This document shows, one piece after another, positions 1-8,346 of a stretch of 64,000 nucleotides of DNA. Made by a program: the position numbers and the translations under genes. Origin of the DNA: Thiohalocapsa sp. PB-PSB1 (GTDB lineage Bacteria > Pseudomonadota > Gammaproteobacteria > Chromatiales > Chromatiaceae); NCBI GenBank assembly GCA_016745215.1, contig CP050890.1:558001-622000 (forward strand), in the 5' to 3' direction. The notes beneath the pieces are model-generated. The model was not told the origin of the DNA. It searched no databases and saw only the letters and a program-made list of their open reading frames with translations. Numbering within the stretch: position 1 is the first letter of the stretch; each line of letters begins with the position of its first letter.

Positions 1-78
1 GATGCCGCCGCCCACCAGGATGATGACCAACAGCCAGGAGATAACCGGCGTCTTGACCGAATATTCGGCAATGTTCAC
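1..78 (-). CDS. RND efflux permease, N-terminus only
   Basis: The first 26 codons of a protein that runs off the window edge. The translation begins MNIAEYSVKTPVISW and continues into a hydrophobic segment (LLVIILVGGG). This is the usual cytoplasmic start and first membrane helix of inner-membrane RND (AcrB/MexF-like) pumps. The GTG start overlaps the TGA stop of the adaptor gene by 4 bp (GTGA), so the two are almost certainly translationally coupled, as expected for an adaptor-permease pair. Only the N-terminus is visible, so the substrate class cannot be judged. Confidence 0.8.
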   Translation of the reverse strand, partial: MNIAEYSVKTPVISWLLVIILVGGGI

Positions 79-1286
79 GATTCAGCCGCTCCTGCTCGGC
101 GTGCGGCATCGCTGCTGCTGGTATCGATCCCGTCGGAGACGCCGGGGATGTCGGCCGGATTCGGCGCCTCGTCGCGCCGCGGTTCCGCCTCTTCGCGCTG
201 CGGCAGCAGGCGCACCTGCATGCCCTCGGCCAGATAGCCGACGCCAGCCACGACCACGCGCTCGCCCGCTTCCAAGCCGCCCTCGATCTCGAGTGAGCTG
301 CCGCTCAGGCGTCCGACCTCGACCGGTACCTTGCGCACGGTCATCGCCGGCTCGTCGATGGCCCAGACGAAGGGCTTCAGATTCTCATCGGCAGTCACCG
401 CGGATGCGGGCAGGACGATCAAGGTCTCGGCCTCCTCGAGCTTACCCAGGTCCGCCGTCACCGTTGCGGTCATGCCCGGGAAGACAATGAAGTCCTCCGG
501 AGCCTGCATGGTGTAGGTCACTTCGAAGGTCTGAGTGGCTGGATCGGCGCGGGTGGAAACCTCGCGCATGCGCAGCGCAAAGGTCTTGCCCGACTGGCCG
601 TCGAACGAGGCCCAGGTGGGGATGCGATCCGGGTCCGGTCGGTCCTTGTCGCTCGGCCGAATGCCGATGAGGATGCTCTCCGGCACATCCACCTTGACCT
701 GAAGCGTGTTGTTGTCCTGCATCGCCAGCACCTCCTGTTTGGCCTGCACCTCTTCGAAGGGTTCGACATAGCGCTTGCTGATGGTGCCGTCGAAAGACGC
801 GCGCAGGGTCGTGTACTTCAGATCCTGCTCGGCACGCTCCAGCGCCGCCCGCGCGTTTTTGAACTCGGCCTCCTTGGTGTCGAAGTCCGAGCGCGAGATG
901 AATCCTTTATCGACCAGCTCTTGAGCACGCTGGAAGTCGTTCTGGGTGCGCTCGAAGGTCGCCTTGGCGTCGCGCATGGCGATTTCGTAGTCGGTTGGAT
1001 CGAGCCTGATCAGCACTTGGTCCTGGGTGACGGGATCGCCCTCTTTGACCAGGATCTCCTGGACGGTTCCGGGCACGCGGAAGGCCAGTTCGGCCTTCTT
1101 TTCGGCATCCACTCGACCCGGAAACTTGCGCTCCCCGGCCAGCTCGGGTGGCTTGACGATCATGCTCTTGACCGGCCGGATCGGAGGCTCGGCCGGCGGC
1201 CCGTCGTTGCGCGAACAGCCGGGGGACGCGGCGGCAATCAGCAGAGTTGCGAGCAGCAGGCCAAGTCGGCCAATGAATGCGTTCAC
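75..1286 (-). CDS. RND efflux periplasmic adaptor (membrane fusion protein)
   Basis: A 403-residue membrane fusion protein of the HlyD/AcrA type, which links an inner-membrane RND pump to an outer-membrane channel. The N-terminus is a lipoprotein signal (hydrophobic LLLATLLIAAA, then a lipobox ending in Cys24, SPGC), so it is probably lipid-anchored. A lipoyl-like half (RVPGTVQEILVKEGDPV) is followed by a coiled-coil hairpin (about residues 100-160), the second lipoyl half and beta-barrel domains. The GTG start has a GAGGAA Shine-Dalgarno about 6 nt upstream. It sits directly upstream of, and overlaps, the permease start. The C-terminal 40 residues are charged and Ala/Glu-rich, as often in this family. 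Confidence 0.9.
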   Translation of the reverse strand: MNAFIGRLGLLLATLLIAAASPGCSRNDGPPAEPPIRPVKSMIVKPPELAGERKFPGRVDAEKKAELAFRVPGTVQEILVKEGDPVTQDQVLIRLDPTDYEIAMRDAKATFERTQNDFQRAQELVDKGFISRSDFDTKEAEFKNARAALERAEQDLKYTTLRASFDGTISKRYVEPFEEVQAKQEVLAMQDNNTLQVKVDVPESILIGIRPSDKDRPDPDRIPTWASFDGQSGKTFALRMREVSTRADPATQTFEVTYTMQAPEDFIVFPGMTATVTADLGKLEEAETLIVLPASAVTADENLKPFVWAIDEPAMTVRKVPVEVGRLSGSSLEIEGGLEAGERVVVAGVGYLAEGMQVRLLPQREEAEPRRDEAPNPADIPGVSDGIDTSSSDAARRAGAAES

Positions 1287-2412
1287 GGTAAAGTTCCTCG
1301 TTGGGATGACGAATCGGGCGGGATGATCGTACCGGCAGACGACAATAGACAGAGCGGGAAAAGCAGCTGCTTCTACGTTTCGAGCAAGAATGGAGCGCCA
1401 AGGCTAGCTGCCGCTCAAGATCGAGTCAAGGCGCCATTCAGGCTTCATATCCACATTCATTCACAACGAATGCATCAGCCGAGCTGGCTCTCAGTGACTG
1501 CATACTTAAACCCGAGTGCTTGCATGCTTGACTTCGGGTGCAATCTGCCCGACACGACCAGGAGAAAGCTGCACCAGCAAGCAGCGCATCTTCATAGAAC
1601 GATGAAACACGCGAAGAGAGTGAAATAAGACCTTGGTTTGATCTGTTATCCCGCGCATTTTCGCGCTTTTCCTAATGCTACCTTGCCAACAGCGATGTGC
1701 ATGCTGCACAGGTGCTGCCCTCGCAGAAGGTTCATCCACTTCACCCAGGCTGATGTTTGAATCACCGCAGAGACGCAAAAAATGCAGAGAAGGCACTTGG
1801 CGATCGATCTGCGCTCGACCGCCCGTCCCGATGGCCCATCTTGCCGTGCGAGATTCGATTATTAGTCTGTTCCTAATGAGGAAAGAGACGTCTCGGCCAG
1901 GCACGAATTAGATTTGCCAAGAATGCGGTCGGCCGGAGGACCGGGGTGGGCTGGGGGTGCGGCGCTGGCATTGCACGCTGGCAGCTGGCGCCGATCATCG
2001 TGGCCACAGCTGCTTTGCGAGCTGAAATGATCCTTGTCAAACCCCTCGTTCCAGCCGCGAAACACCGAAGCGCTGTGCGATTGCCCGGCAGATGGAACAA
2101 TGCTCGCAAAGGCCATTCGCCGGATGTCAACAACTGCACGCACGCGATTGCCATCAACCGAGCGAGGGTATTTCAGCAGAGGAACATGATACCGCTAGGA
2201 AGGATTCATAACGACGAGAAGACAGCTCCGCTACGGGAAACGGCTGGAAATAGGGACCATGCGCCCTAGCCAAGCCGGAGAAAAATAGGCGGAAAAAGAG
2301 GGAAAGGTCAGGTTTCCGCAGGATGCCTCGAGAAATGCAAGAAATGTGGTCTGTCCCCGAATTACCCCCCGAATTACCCCTGACCTCGGGTCGCCACGTC
2401 ACTCCCGCTGTC
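1287..2412. other. Non-coding gap with one dispersed-repeat copy
   Basis: No convincing gene. Positions about 1550-1765 hold a repeat found again at about 7870-8085, followed at 1757-1800 by the CACCGCAGAGACGC motif that recurs through the window. The remainder (1800-2412) shows short ORFs without recognisable products. The promoter of the adaptor gene should lie just right of 1286, but I cannot name -35/-10 boxes with confidence. Confidence 0.6.
1550..1765 (+). repeat. Dispersed repeat, copy 1 (about 215 bp)
   Basis: This stretch is about 90% identical by eye to 7870-8085 in the same orientation. Shared blocks include GCACCAGCAAGCAGCGCATC, GAAACACGCGAAGAGAGTG and CTTCACCCAGGCTGA. Both copies run straight into an ATCACC(G/C)CAGAGA motif, linking this unit to the CTCTGCG repeat family described below. 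Short ORFs occur in both copies but they share many substitutions and no recognisable domain, so I treat it as a non-coding repeat. Confidence 0.75.
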
Positions 2413-5052
2413 TCAGTTGAACAGGCGGCGCCTCAAGTTCTGCGCCTCCGCCCTTTCTGGAGCGACCCGCTCCAGGCGCTGCAACAGATCCCAAGCTAGA
2501 TTGGGCTCGCTCTTGCGCAGGCGCGCGGCAACGCCGAGCAACGGACGGTAGGCCGGCGAGAAGTCGGGACTTGTCCGGAGTATGGCGAGCAAGGACCCTT
2601 CCACCTGGTCGAGCAGCAGGCGTGGGTCGCGTGTCGGGCGCGTTGTCGTTCCGACCACGATGAATCGGTCGCGGGCGGACCAGTAGGCGCCCAAGCGCTC
2701 AGATGCCAGCGCCGCTTGCTCTTCTGGCATCCGGGGCAGGACGTCACTGGGCTCGGCCGCTATGCCGTCAATCACCTCCAGCAGCAAGTCGGCCGCCCTG
2801 TGCTGCTTGCCATAGGCAAAGGCTGGGGCCTGAAAACGCACGACCGGATGATCGTCGGTATTGATGACACCCGGGCCAGCGAAGGCGGCGAGCGCTGCGC
2901 CCCGGCCCAGAAATCCGCCCGGCAGTGCCAGGGGCTCATGCAGGTGTACGTGGCGTAGGGCTTGGTGGAGCGAGTTGGTTTGCACGCGGTCTGCTAACCA
3001 ATGCGGTGCCAGTTGGATCTTACCTCTGCTGCCAATCAGTCCGAGGATCGGCGCGTCGATGCTGTAGTGGGCAAGCCACGCGCTCGCATTGGGAAAGGCC
3101 TCTAAAAAGGTGCGCACGATGGTAGTCAGCGTCGCTCGATCCATTTGATAGAGCGGCAGCCACTGACAGAAGAGGCCATTTTCGGTCAATCGTGCCCGTA
3201 TTGTCCGGAAATGCTCGCGGGTGTAGAGACTTGCAGCCCCGTCTCTGGCGGGATGAAACAGGTCGGCGATGACGACATCGTACGGGGCCCTTGCCGCGGC
3301 GACGAACCTCCTGGCATCGGCCACCTGAATCCTCAGGCGCTCACTCGACTCAATGGGTCCGGTCACCTCGGCGAAGTACGGCAGTAGCTCGACCACCTCC
3401 GGTACCAGCTCAACGGCCTCGGCCTCCAGCCCTGGGTGGTCCAAGGCGGCGGCGAAGGTCACGCCGGCCCCGAGGCCGAGGAACAGGGCCCGCCTTGGCG
3501 CGGGGTGCAGCAACAGCGGGATATGCCCCTCCCGGCGGTCTGAGTAGACCGAGGATGTCCCGCCCATTTGAAAGCGATCGTTGACCTTCAGGTGGCGATG
3601 GCCGCTGCGGTCACTGACCACGGAGACCGACGCCATCACCCCTTCGCGGTGGGCCAACAGCTCACCGCCGCTTGGAATCGTCACGACACGCAGGGACAGT
3701 GGCGCGAGCAGCAGGACTGCCGCGGCTCCAGCCGGTACGGCGGCGATCCTCGGAAGCCTCGAATTCAAAGGCAGGATAAGGGCCAGGTATCCAATTGCGA
3801 TGAGCACGATCGTCACTTTCGCCCCCAACCAGGGCAGGAGCATGACCCCAAAGATCAGTGGCGCAAGGGCACCGCCCAAGGTGTTGGCGGCCACCGCGGC
3901 CCCGATACCGTTCCGCGGCCCCCTGAGGACCTGCGAAAAATGGCTGAACAGGGCGCCCATCGCCAGGGTTGGCAGGAGGAAGACGGTGGCCGCCAAGAAG
4001 AATTCGGCCGTGAACCTACCCTCTGGGCCGAGCCCCTCGGCAAGTCGTATCCCTTGGTAGATCGATGGGGCGACGAGGAGGACGCCGGCCGATGCCAATG
4101 TACCAACCGCGGCCAGCGTCAGGAGAAGGCCGGCAGTGGAGGCGAAATCCCTGCCGCGGGCGAAGCGGTGGTAGAGCCCGGCGCCGATCGAAGTCCCGGC
4201 TAAGAAGACGAGCAATAGCAGGGCAAAGGTAAAGACGGTGTTCTCCAGCACCTGGCTTAGGACCCGGATCACGAGCACCTCGAGGCCAATCCCGAGCAGC
4301 CCGGTGGCGAACAACACAAACAGTAGGGCTCGACGATACGCTGCTCCGGGTGAGGGCCTGTCGATGTGAAGGGGTGCTGGGGCGCGTAACGGCGATTCGG
4401 CCAGCGGCGTCGATACCACCCGCCCCAGGTACAAGGCCGCTGCCGCGCAGGCGAGATTCAGCAGCGCCATCAGCATCGCCGTCTTGGCGTAGCCGATTGC
4501 CGGGGCAAGCAGGAAGGTCGTCAACAAGACGCCGAGCGCGGCCCCGAGGGTGTTCGCCCCATAGACGCCTCCAACGACCCATCCGTCCTCGCGGAGCCGG
4601 GACATCCATCGCTCCAAGGCAGGAAGGGTCGCGCCCATGGCGAAGGTGGCGGGCAGCAGACACAACAGCGGCCAGCCGAAGGCGAAGAGCCAATGCGCCA
4701 GCGGTGCAGGCGATGGCCCGAGGCGCAGGGCAACCCAATTCCCGGCACTCGGCAGCAAAAAGGCCAGTGCCAGGGCCCAGAGGCCGATCAGCACTTCGAG
4801 GCCCGCATACCAGGCGGCGGGGCGCTGCGTTCGACTCAGCTGGGGGTGCAGGACCCATGCGCCGAGCGCCATACCGCAGAAGAAGGCGGCCAAGACCCCG
4901 AGCACGGAGACGATCTCGTGCCCCAGCGTCCCGACCAACGCCTGCGTCCAGACGATCTCGTAGCCCAGCCCGGCAAGGCCCGAGCCGACAGCGACCATGA
5001 GGAGGAGGACTGGAGCTGAGGGTGGGTCAAATCGGCGAGAGGATCGGGTCAT
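2413..5052 (-). CDS. Fused membrane/spermidine-synthase-like protein
   Basis: About 879 residues. The N-terminal half is a multi-helix membrane domain (SGLAGLGYEIVWTQ near the start is typical of fused MFS/spermidine synthases). The C-terminal half is a class I methyltransferase/polyamine-synthase fold: LFLGLGAGVTFAAAL is the nucleotide-binding loop, EAVELVPEVVELL the acidic strand, and VADARRF plus YDVVIADLFHP the next two strands. Members are thought to use decarboxylated SAM or SAM as donor, but most have no proven substrate. I chose the ATG at 5052 because the longest frame would start with a TTG at 5124 and add a low-complexity leader. It is followed, in transcription order, by no close partner. 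The final 170 residues are an all-helical tail. Confidence 0.8.
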   Translation of the reverse strand: MTRSSRRFDPPSAPVLLLMVAVGSGLAGLGYEIVWTQALVGTLGHEIVSVLGVLAAFFCGMALGAWVLHPQLSRTQRPAAWYAGLEVLIGLWALALAFLLPSAGNWVALRLGPSPAPLAHWLFAFGWPLLCLLPATFAMGATLPALERWMSRLREDGWVVGGVYGANTLGAALGVLLTTFLLAPAIGYAKTAMLMALLNLACAAAALYLGRVVSTPLAESPLRAPAPLHIDRPSPGAAYRRALLFVLFATGLLGIGLEVLVIRVLSQVLENTVFTFALLLLVFLAGTSIGAGLYHRFARGRDFASTAGLLLTLAAVGTLASAGVLLVAPSIYQGIRLAEGLGPEGRFTAEFFLAATVFLLPTLAMGALFSHFSQVLRGPRNGIGAAVAANTLGGALAPLIFGVMLLPWLGAKVTIVLIAIGYLALILPLNSRLPRIAAVPAGAAAVLLLAPLSLRVVTIPSGGELLAHREGVMASVSVVSDRSGHRHLKVNDRFQMGGTSSVYSDRREGHIPLLLHPAPRRALFLGLGAGVTFAAALDHPGLEAEAVELVPEVVELLPYFAEVTGPIESSERLRIQVADARRFVAAARAPYDVVIADLFHPARDGAASLYTREHFRTIRARLTENGLFCQWLPLYQMDRATLTTIVRTFLEAFPNASAWLAHYSIDAPILGLIGSRGKIQLAPHWLADRVQTNSLHQALRHVHLHEPLALPGGFLGRGAALAAFAGPGVINTDDHPVVRFQAPAFAYGKQHRAADLLLEVIDGIAAEPSDVLPRMPEEQAALASERLGAYWSARDRFIVVGTTTRPTRDPRLLLDQVEGSLLAILRTSPDFSPAYRPLLGVAARLRKSEPNLAWDLLQRLERVAPERAEAQNLRRRLFN

Positions 5053-5205
5053 GGGACGGAACTCAGCTCGGGGAGGCAAGGGCCCCGACGCGGTATCTGG
5101 TCGCGATCGGAGTGCGGCGGGCAAGTGCGAGCAGTGGACGCCGTCGCAAGCGCCCCCATCCCTGGGGGCCGTGCTTCGTGCTTGATAACGAAGCGGCGGG
5201 ATGTC

Positions 5206-7011
5206 CTATTTCACTTTGATGAAGATCGGGTTCGAGTAGAACCACAGATCGGCATAGGCCTCGAGAACATCATCAAGCTTGTCGATGGTGCTGATCCTGA
5301 GATCGTCCATCAAATGCAGGTTGAGAAGCTTGTTGGTGAGGCCGTTATAGCCCTCCGCCTCTGTCTCCATCAGCTGGTAAATATTGTCGTTGGCTTCGCT
5401 ATCGGCCAGCGGGTTACCGGCTGCATCGGTCTCGTAAGGGACATTGGCCGGGAGGTTGGTGCCGCGCAGACGAATGAACATGTCTTCCTTCGGCCAGATC
5501 TTCATCACGAAGACCAGATAGCCTTTCTTGTCTTTTCCGTATTCGCGATAGAAGGTTTGAATCACCTGGGCATTTGTCCCGTAGTCCGTCGCGTCAGGGT
5601 CCGGCCGTCCGTTTGCATCAAAGCTGGTCTCAGGCACGTTACCCGTGATGCTGCCGGCGATCACGTCGATATGGTCGAGCTCCGGCATGTTCAGGGGCTG
5701 CTTAATGCCGATCTGCTCCAGGGAGGGGTTGTTGAGCTCGAAGGGGCAGTTGTTGGGCGTCTCGGGATCGCGAACCTTGATCTTGATTCTGACCGGCTTA
5801 CCCTTCTGGACCTTCAGGGTCTGGCCCATCATTGCGGTTTCGCCCTTGCTCGAGGCGGTAAACTCCAGCGAATCGATCAGGTCGCCCTGGACATTCCAAG
5901 AGTTGCCCGAGCGGATGCCTTTGAACACGGCTTTGATCTTGTCCTTGGCCTTGGTGTTGATATAGGTGTAGGTCTTCTGGTATTCGCCAGGCCAGAAGTC
6001 GCTGCCGCCATCGCCCCAGTGCCAGTGATAGTCGGAACTGACGAAGTTGTAGAATTTTCGGCCTTCAGCCAGGAGGCCGTCCCAGAGGCCGCCGACCGTG
6101 GCGGCGTAGAAGCCGGTGCCGCCGTAGGTGCCTCCGCCTAGGGAGGTACGGCCGAACCCGCGGTCGCTGGAGGTCTGATGTCCGGGCGCGAACTCGGCGC
6201 CGAGGACCACGTCGGGGCCGGCGTCCTGCCAGTTGCGGAAGTCCTCGATCGTGTAGGACCAGGCACGCTCGACATGGGCGGGAACCACCCACGCATCACC
6301 GATGCCAGCGTCCTTCATGGCCTGCATCCACTTCACGCCCAGGATCGCGTCATCCTCGTCGTCGTTGGTCTTGCTCAGAACGTTGCCCAACTCAGGCGTA
6401 TTCAGCAAGCTAGGCTCGCCATTGCGGCTTGTGTCATCATCGGAGCGGTCGAAACGGAATTCGAACTCGCTGATGGCGGTCGCGGTGTTGTTGTACTGGT
6501 AGATGGCGGTGGAGCAGTGTTCGTGCCCGGGCACGTTCCACTCGAGGCCGCTGATGACGGTGTTGTCCGGGAAGGTCGCACGGACGATTTCAATATCGGG
6601 ATAGACATAGTCGCGCAGGCTCTGCCAGCGCCACATTTCCTGGCAACGGTTGCCGCCGTCAAGGTCAACGCAAGAGCCACTGGAGCCACTGTACTCCACG
6701 TCGCCCTGAATCGGGTTGTCTGGGTACCATTTAGGGTCACTCCAGTAATGGCCCACGCCGTCACGGTTGCGCTCCCCGCCGTGCTCCGAGTTGGCCCACC
6801 AATCCAAACCGTAATTGAAGTTTTGACGGTTCAATTCGAAGAACGGCCTTCCGCCGTCGGTGTACAGCGAGTGCTGATGAAAGTCGCCAGGCAGATAGGC
6901 GAACTTGTCGTCCTTGTCGTTATTCGCGATGGCCGAAGTGATTCCGGTCAAACCGATTGAAACCGACAGCAACGCTGAAAACGCGGTTATATTCATGCAC
7001 CTTTTCTTCAC
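5206..7011 (-). CDS. Secreted DUF3604 family protein
   Basis: 601 residues beginning with a signal peptide (basic KKR, hydrophobic core ending near TSAIA, cleavage about residue 29). Start GTG at 7011 is preceded by AAGGTGAT; an internal ATG at 6996 would lose the basic n-region. The mature protein opens with DFHQHSLYTDGG, the conserved start of DUF3604, in which the HxH pair (H45, H47) resembles the PHP metal-binding motif. Other conserved-looking blocks are WWANSEHGG, GLEWNVPGHEH and SSDYHWHWGDGG, giving more potential metal ligands. DUF3604 proteins are periplasmic or extracellular and have no firmly established reaction; a metal-dependent hydrolase is the usual inference. The 153-bp gap to the next gene upstream holds a GC hairpin near 5150-5168 without a T-tract. 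Confidence 0.82.
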   Translation of the reverse strand: MKKRCMNITAFSALLSVSIGLTGITSAIANNDKDDKFAYLPGDFHQHSLYTDGGRPFFELNRQNFNYGLDWWANSEHGGERNRDGVGHYWSDPKWYPDNPIQGDVEYSGSSGSCVDLDGGNRCQEMWRWQSLRDYVYPDIEIVRATFPDNTVISGLEWNVPGHEHCSTAIYQYNNTATAISEFEFRFDRSDDDTSRNGEPSLLNTPELGNVLSKTNDDEDDAILGVKWMQAMKDAGIGDAWVVPAHVERAWSYTIEDFRNWQDAGPDVVLGAEFAPGHQTSSDRGFGRTSLGGGTYGGTGFYAATVGGLWDGLLAEGRKFYNFVSSDYHWHWGDGGSDFWPGEYQKTYTYINTKAKDKIKAVFKGIRSGNSWNVQGDLIDSLEFTASSKGETAMMGQTLKVQKGKPVRIKIKVRDPETPNNCPFELNNPSLEQIGIKQPLNMPELDHIDVIAGSITGNVPETSFDANGRPDPDATDYGTNAQVIQTFYREYGKDKKGYLVFVMKIWPKEDMFIRLRGTNLPANVPYETDAAGNPLADSEANDNIYQLMETEAEGYNGLTNKLLNLHLMDDLRISTIDKLDDVLEAYADLWFYSNPIFIKVK

Positions 7012-7307
7012 TTTATCACCTTGTTAGGTCATTGTGCGGAGGCTGAGATACGCATCCTGCGTCTGCCCAGGTTTTTGAGTCAGTCGAACCGACCGCTATG
7101 CGCAATGTTCGTGGTGTGCGGAGTTCGGCCGAACGCGATTTAACATCCCGCAGATGAGGGTTTTGTTGAGCGCATGTGACATTCGTGCGACATTCGAAGG
7201 TCCGTTGATCTCGCGCAACGAACCGGGCTCAGCATCGAGAATCCTTAGTGATGGTGCAGAAACAAGCTGAACAGGTTTTTGGCTTGGGTGTCGCCTGCCG
7301 ACTCATT

Positions 7308-7350
7308 CGGTACCGCTATCGGTATCGGTATCGGCATCGGTATCGAACTG
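7308..7350. repeat. Hexanucleotide microsatellite (TATCGG)n
   Basis: About six consecutive units of TATCGG with a CATCGG and ACCGC variant. Similar hexamer tracts lie at 7758-7795, 8213-8272, 16045-16090, 26719-26760 and a GGATAC version at about 63400-63416. All are intergenic. Confidence 0.7.
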
Positions 7351-7869
7351 ACCAACCCGCTATCCGCCAAGCTCCTCGCTGACCGCGTCGCCACGCTGTC
7401 CGAGCTTCGTCAGCATGGCCACACGACGATCGAGCAGTGCCTTTTGCTTGCTGTTGTCGTTTGCGGACAACGCATCGCACACCAGCGAGCACGTCCTGAA
7501 TCGCAGCGCACTCCAGCGCCGAGCCTCGTGCGCTTTCCAACGACCGGCGTCGATCCCCGCTCGTCGCTTTGCCGTTACCCGCGGCAATGTGCAGCGCGAT
7601 GGCCTGCGATGCGCGCCTAAGATGCGCACAGGCGTTGATCCTTCGCGTTACGCTGTCCTTTCACATGCTCGCAGTCGCGCTATGGCCCAGCCGACAGACT
7701 CGATGGCCGCACGCTAGACGTCGAGCTTCTCATGATCGAATGGCATAGGGCGTTTTCTCTCTCGATTCCGATTCCGATAGCGACCCCGACCCCGATTGCA
7801 CTCCGCCGATGTCTGGATAGCGTTGTATCGGTTATTCATGTACCGCTACTTATGGTGTAATCTGCTCGG

Positions 7870-8085
7870 TACGCCCGGGGGAAAGTTGCACCAGCAAGCA
7901 GCGCATCTTCTCAGAACGCTGAAACACGCGAAGAGAGTGAAATAAGACCTTGGTTTGATCTGTTATCCCGCGCATTTTCGTGCTTTTCCTAATGCTACCT
8001 TGGCAACAGCGATGTGCATGCTGAACAGGCGCTGCCTTCGCAGAAGGTTTACCCACTTCACCCAGGCTGAAGTTTGAATCACCCC
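7870..8085 (+). repeat. Dispersed repeat, copy 2
   Basis: Direct-orientation partner of 1550-1765. It is followed at once by ATCACCCCAGAGAAG, a degenerate form of the CACCGCAGAGACGC motif seen after copy 1, so the boundary of the two repeat types is conserved. Confidence 0.75.
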
Positions 8086-8111
8086 AGAGAAGAGAATGCA
8101 TGCGCCTTGGC

Positions 8112-8305
8112 CCCTCTGCGCACTCTGCGTCTCTGCGGTGATAAAGTTACATTATTTTGAGGTGGCACTCAGCAAATGCCCAGTTGCTCATGTCCTAATG
8201 TCATGAATTTACGATCCTGATCCTGATCCCGATCCCGATCCCGATCCCGGTCCCGATCCCGATCCCGATCAAGTAGCGCTGGACGGGTTGCACCCCTTGA
8301 CCTAC
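8112..8305 (+). repeat. Composite CTCTGCG / GATCCC repeat unit
   Basis: Order of blocks: CTCTGCGCACTCTGCGTC ending in TGCGGTGA, an AT-rich spacer ending TTTGAGG, a TGTCATG word, a GATCCC-type hexamer tract (8213-8272) and GATCAAGTAGCGCTGG followed by GGTTGCACCCC. The same block order recurs at 15863-16110, and most of it near 26690-27000. It looks like one dispersed repeat family in which the hexamer number varies. Confidence 0.6.
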
Positions 8306-8346
8306 AGTGCGGCTGCACAGGGGTGATGTCTGCGCCAGCCACCGGA

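Larger units (their letters stand above)
7012..8346. other. 1.3-kb non-coding, repeat-rich gap
   Basis: No gene that I can support. It contains a hexamer tract at 7308-7350 (TATCGG/CATCGG units), a shorter CCGATT/CCGACC tract at about 7758-7795, the second copy of a dispersed repeat at 7870-8085, a CTCTGCG-type repeat at about 8112-8145 and a GATCCC hexamer tract at 8213-8272. Confidence 0.65.

Noticed and set aside
5125..6141. 338-codon plus-strand ORF
   Set aside because: Lies antisense to the DUF3604 gene; its composition (valine/arginine-rich) follows from the opposite codons and it has no domain. The same holds for the ORF at 6178-6960.
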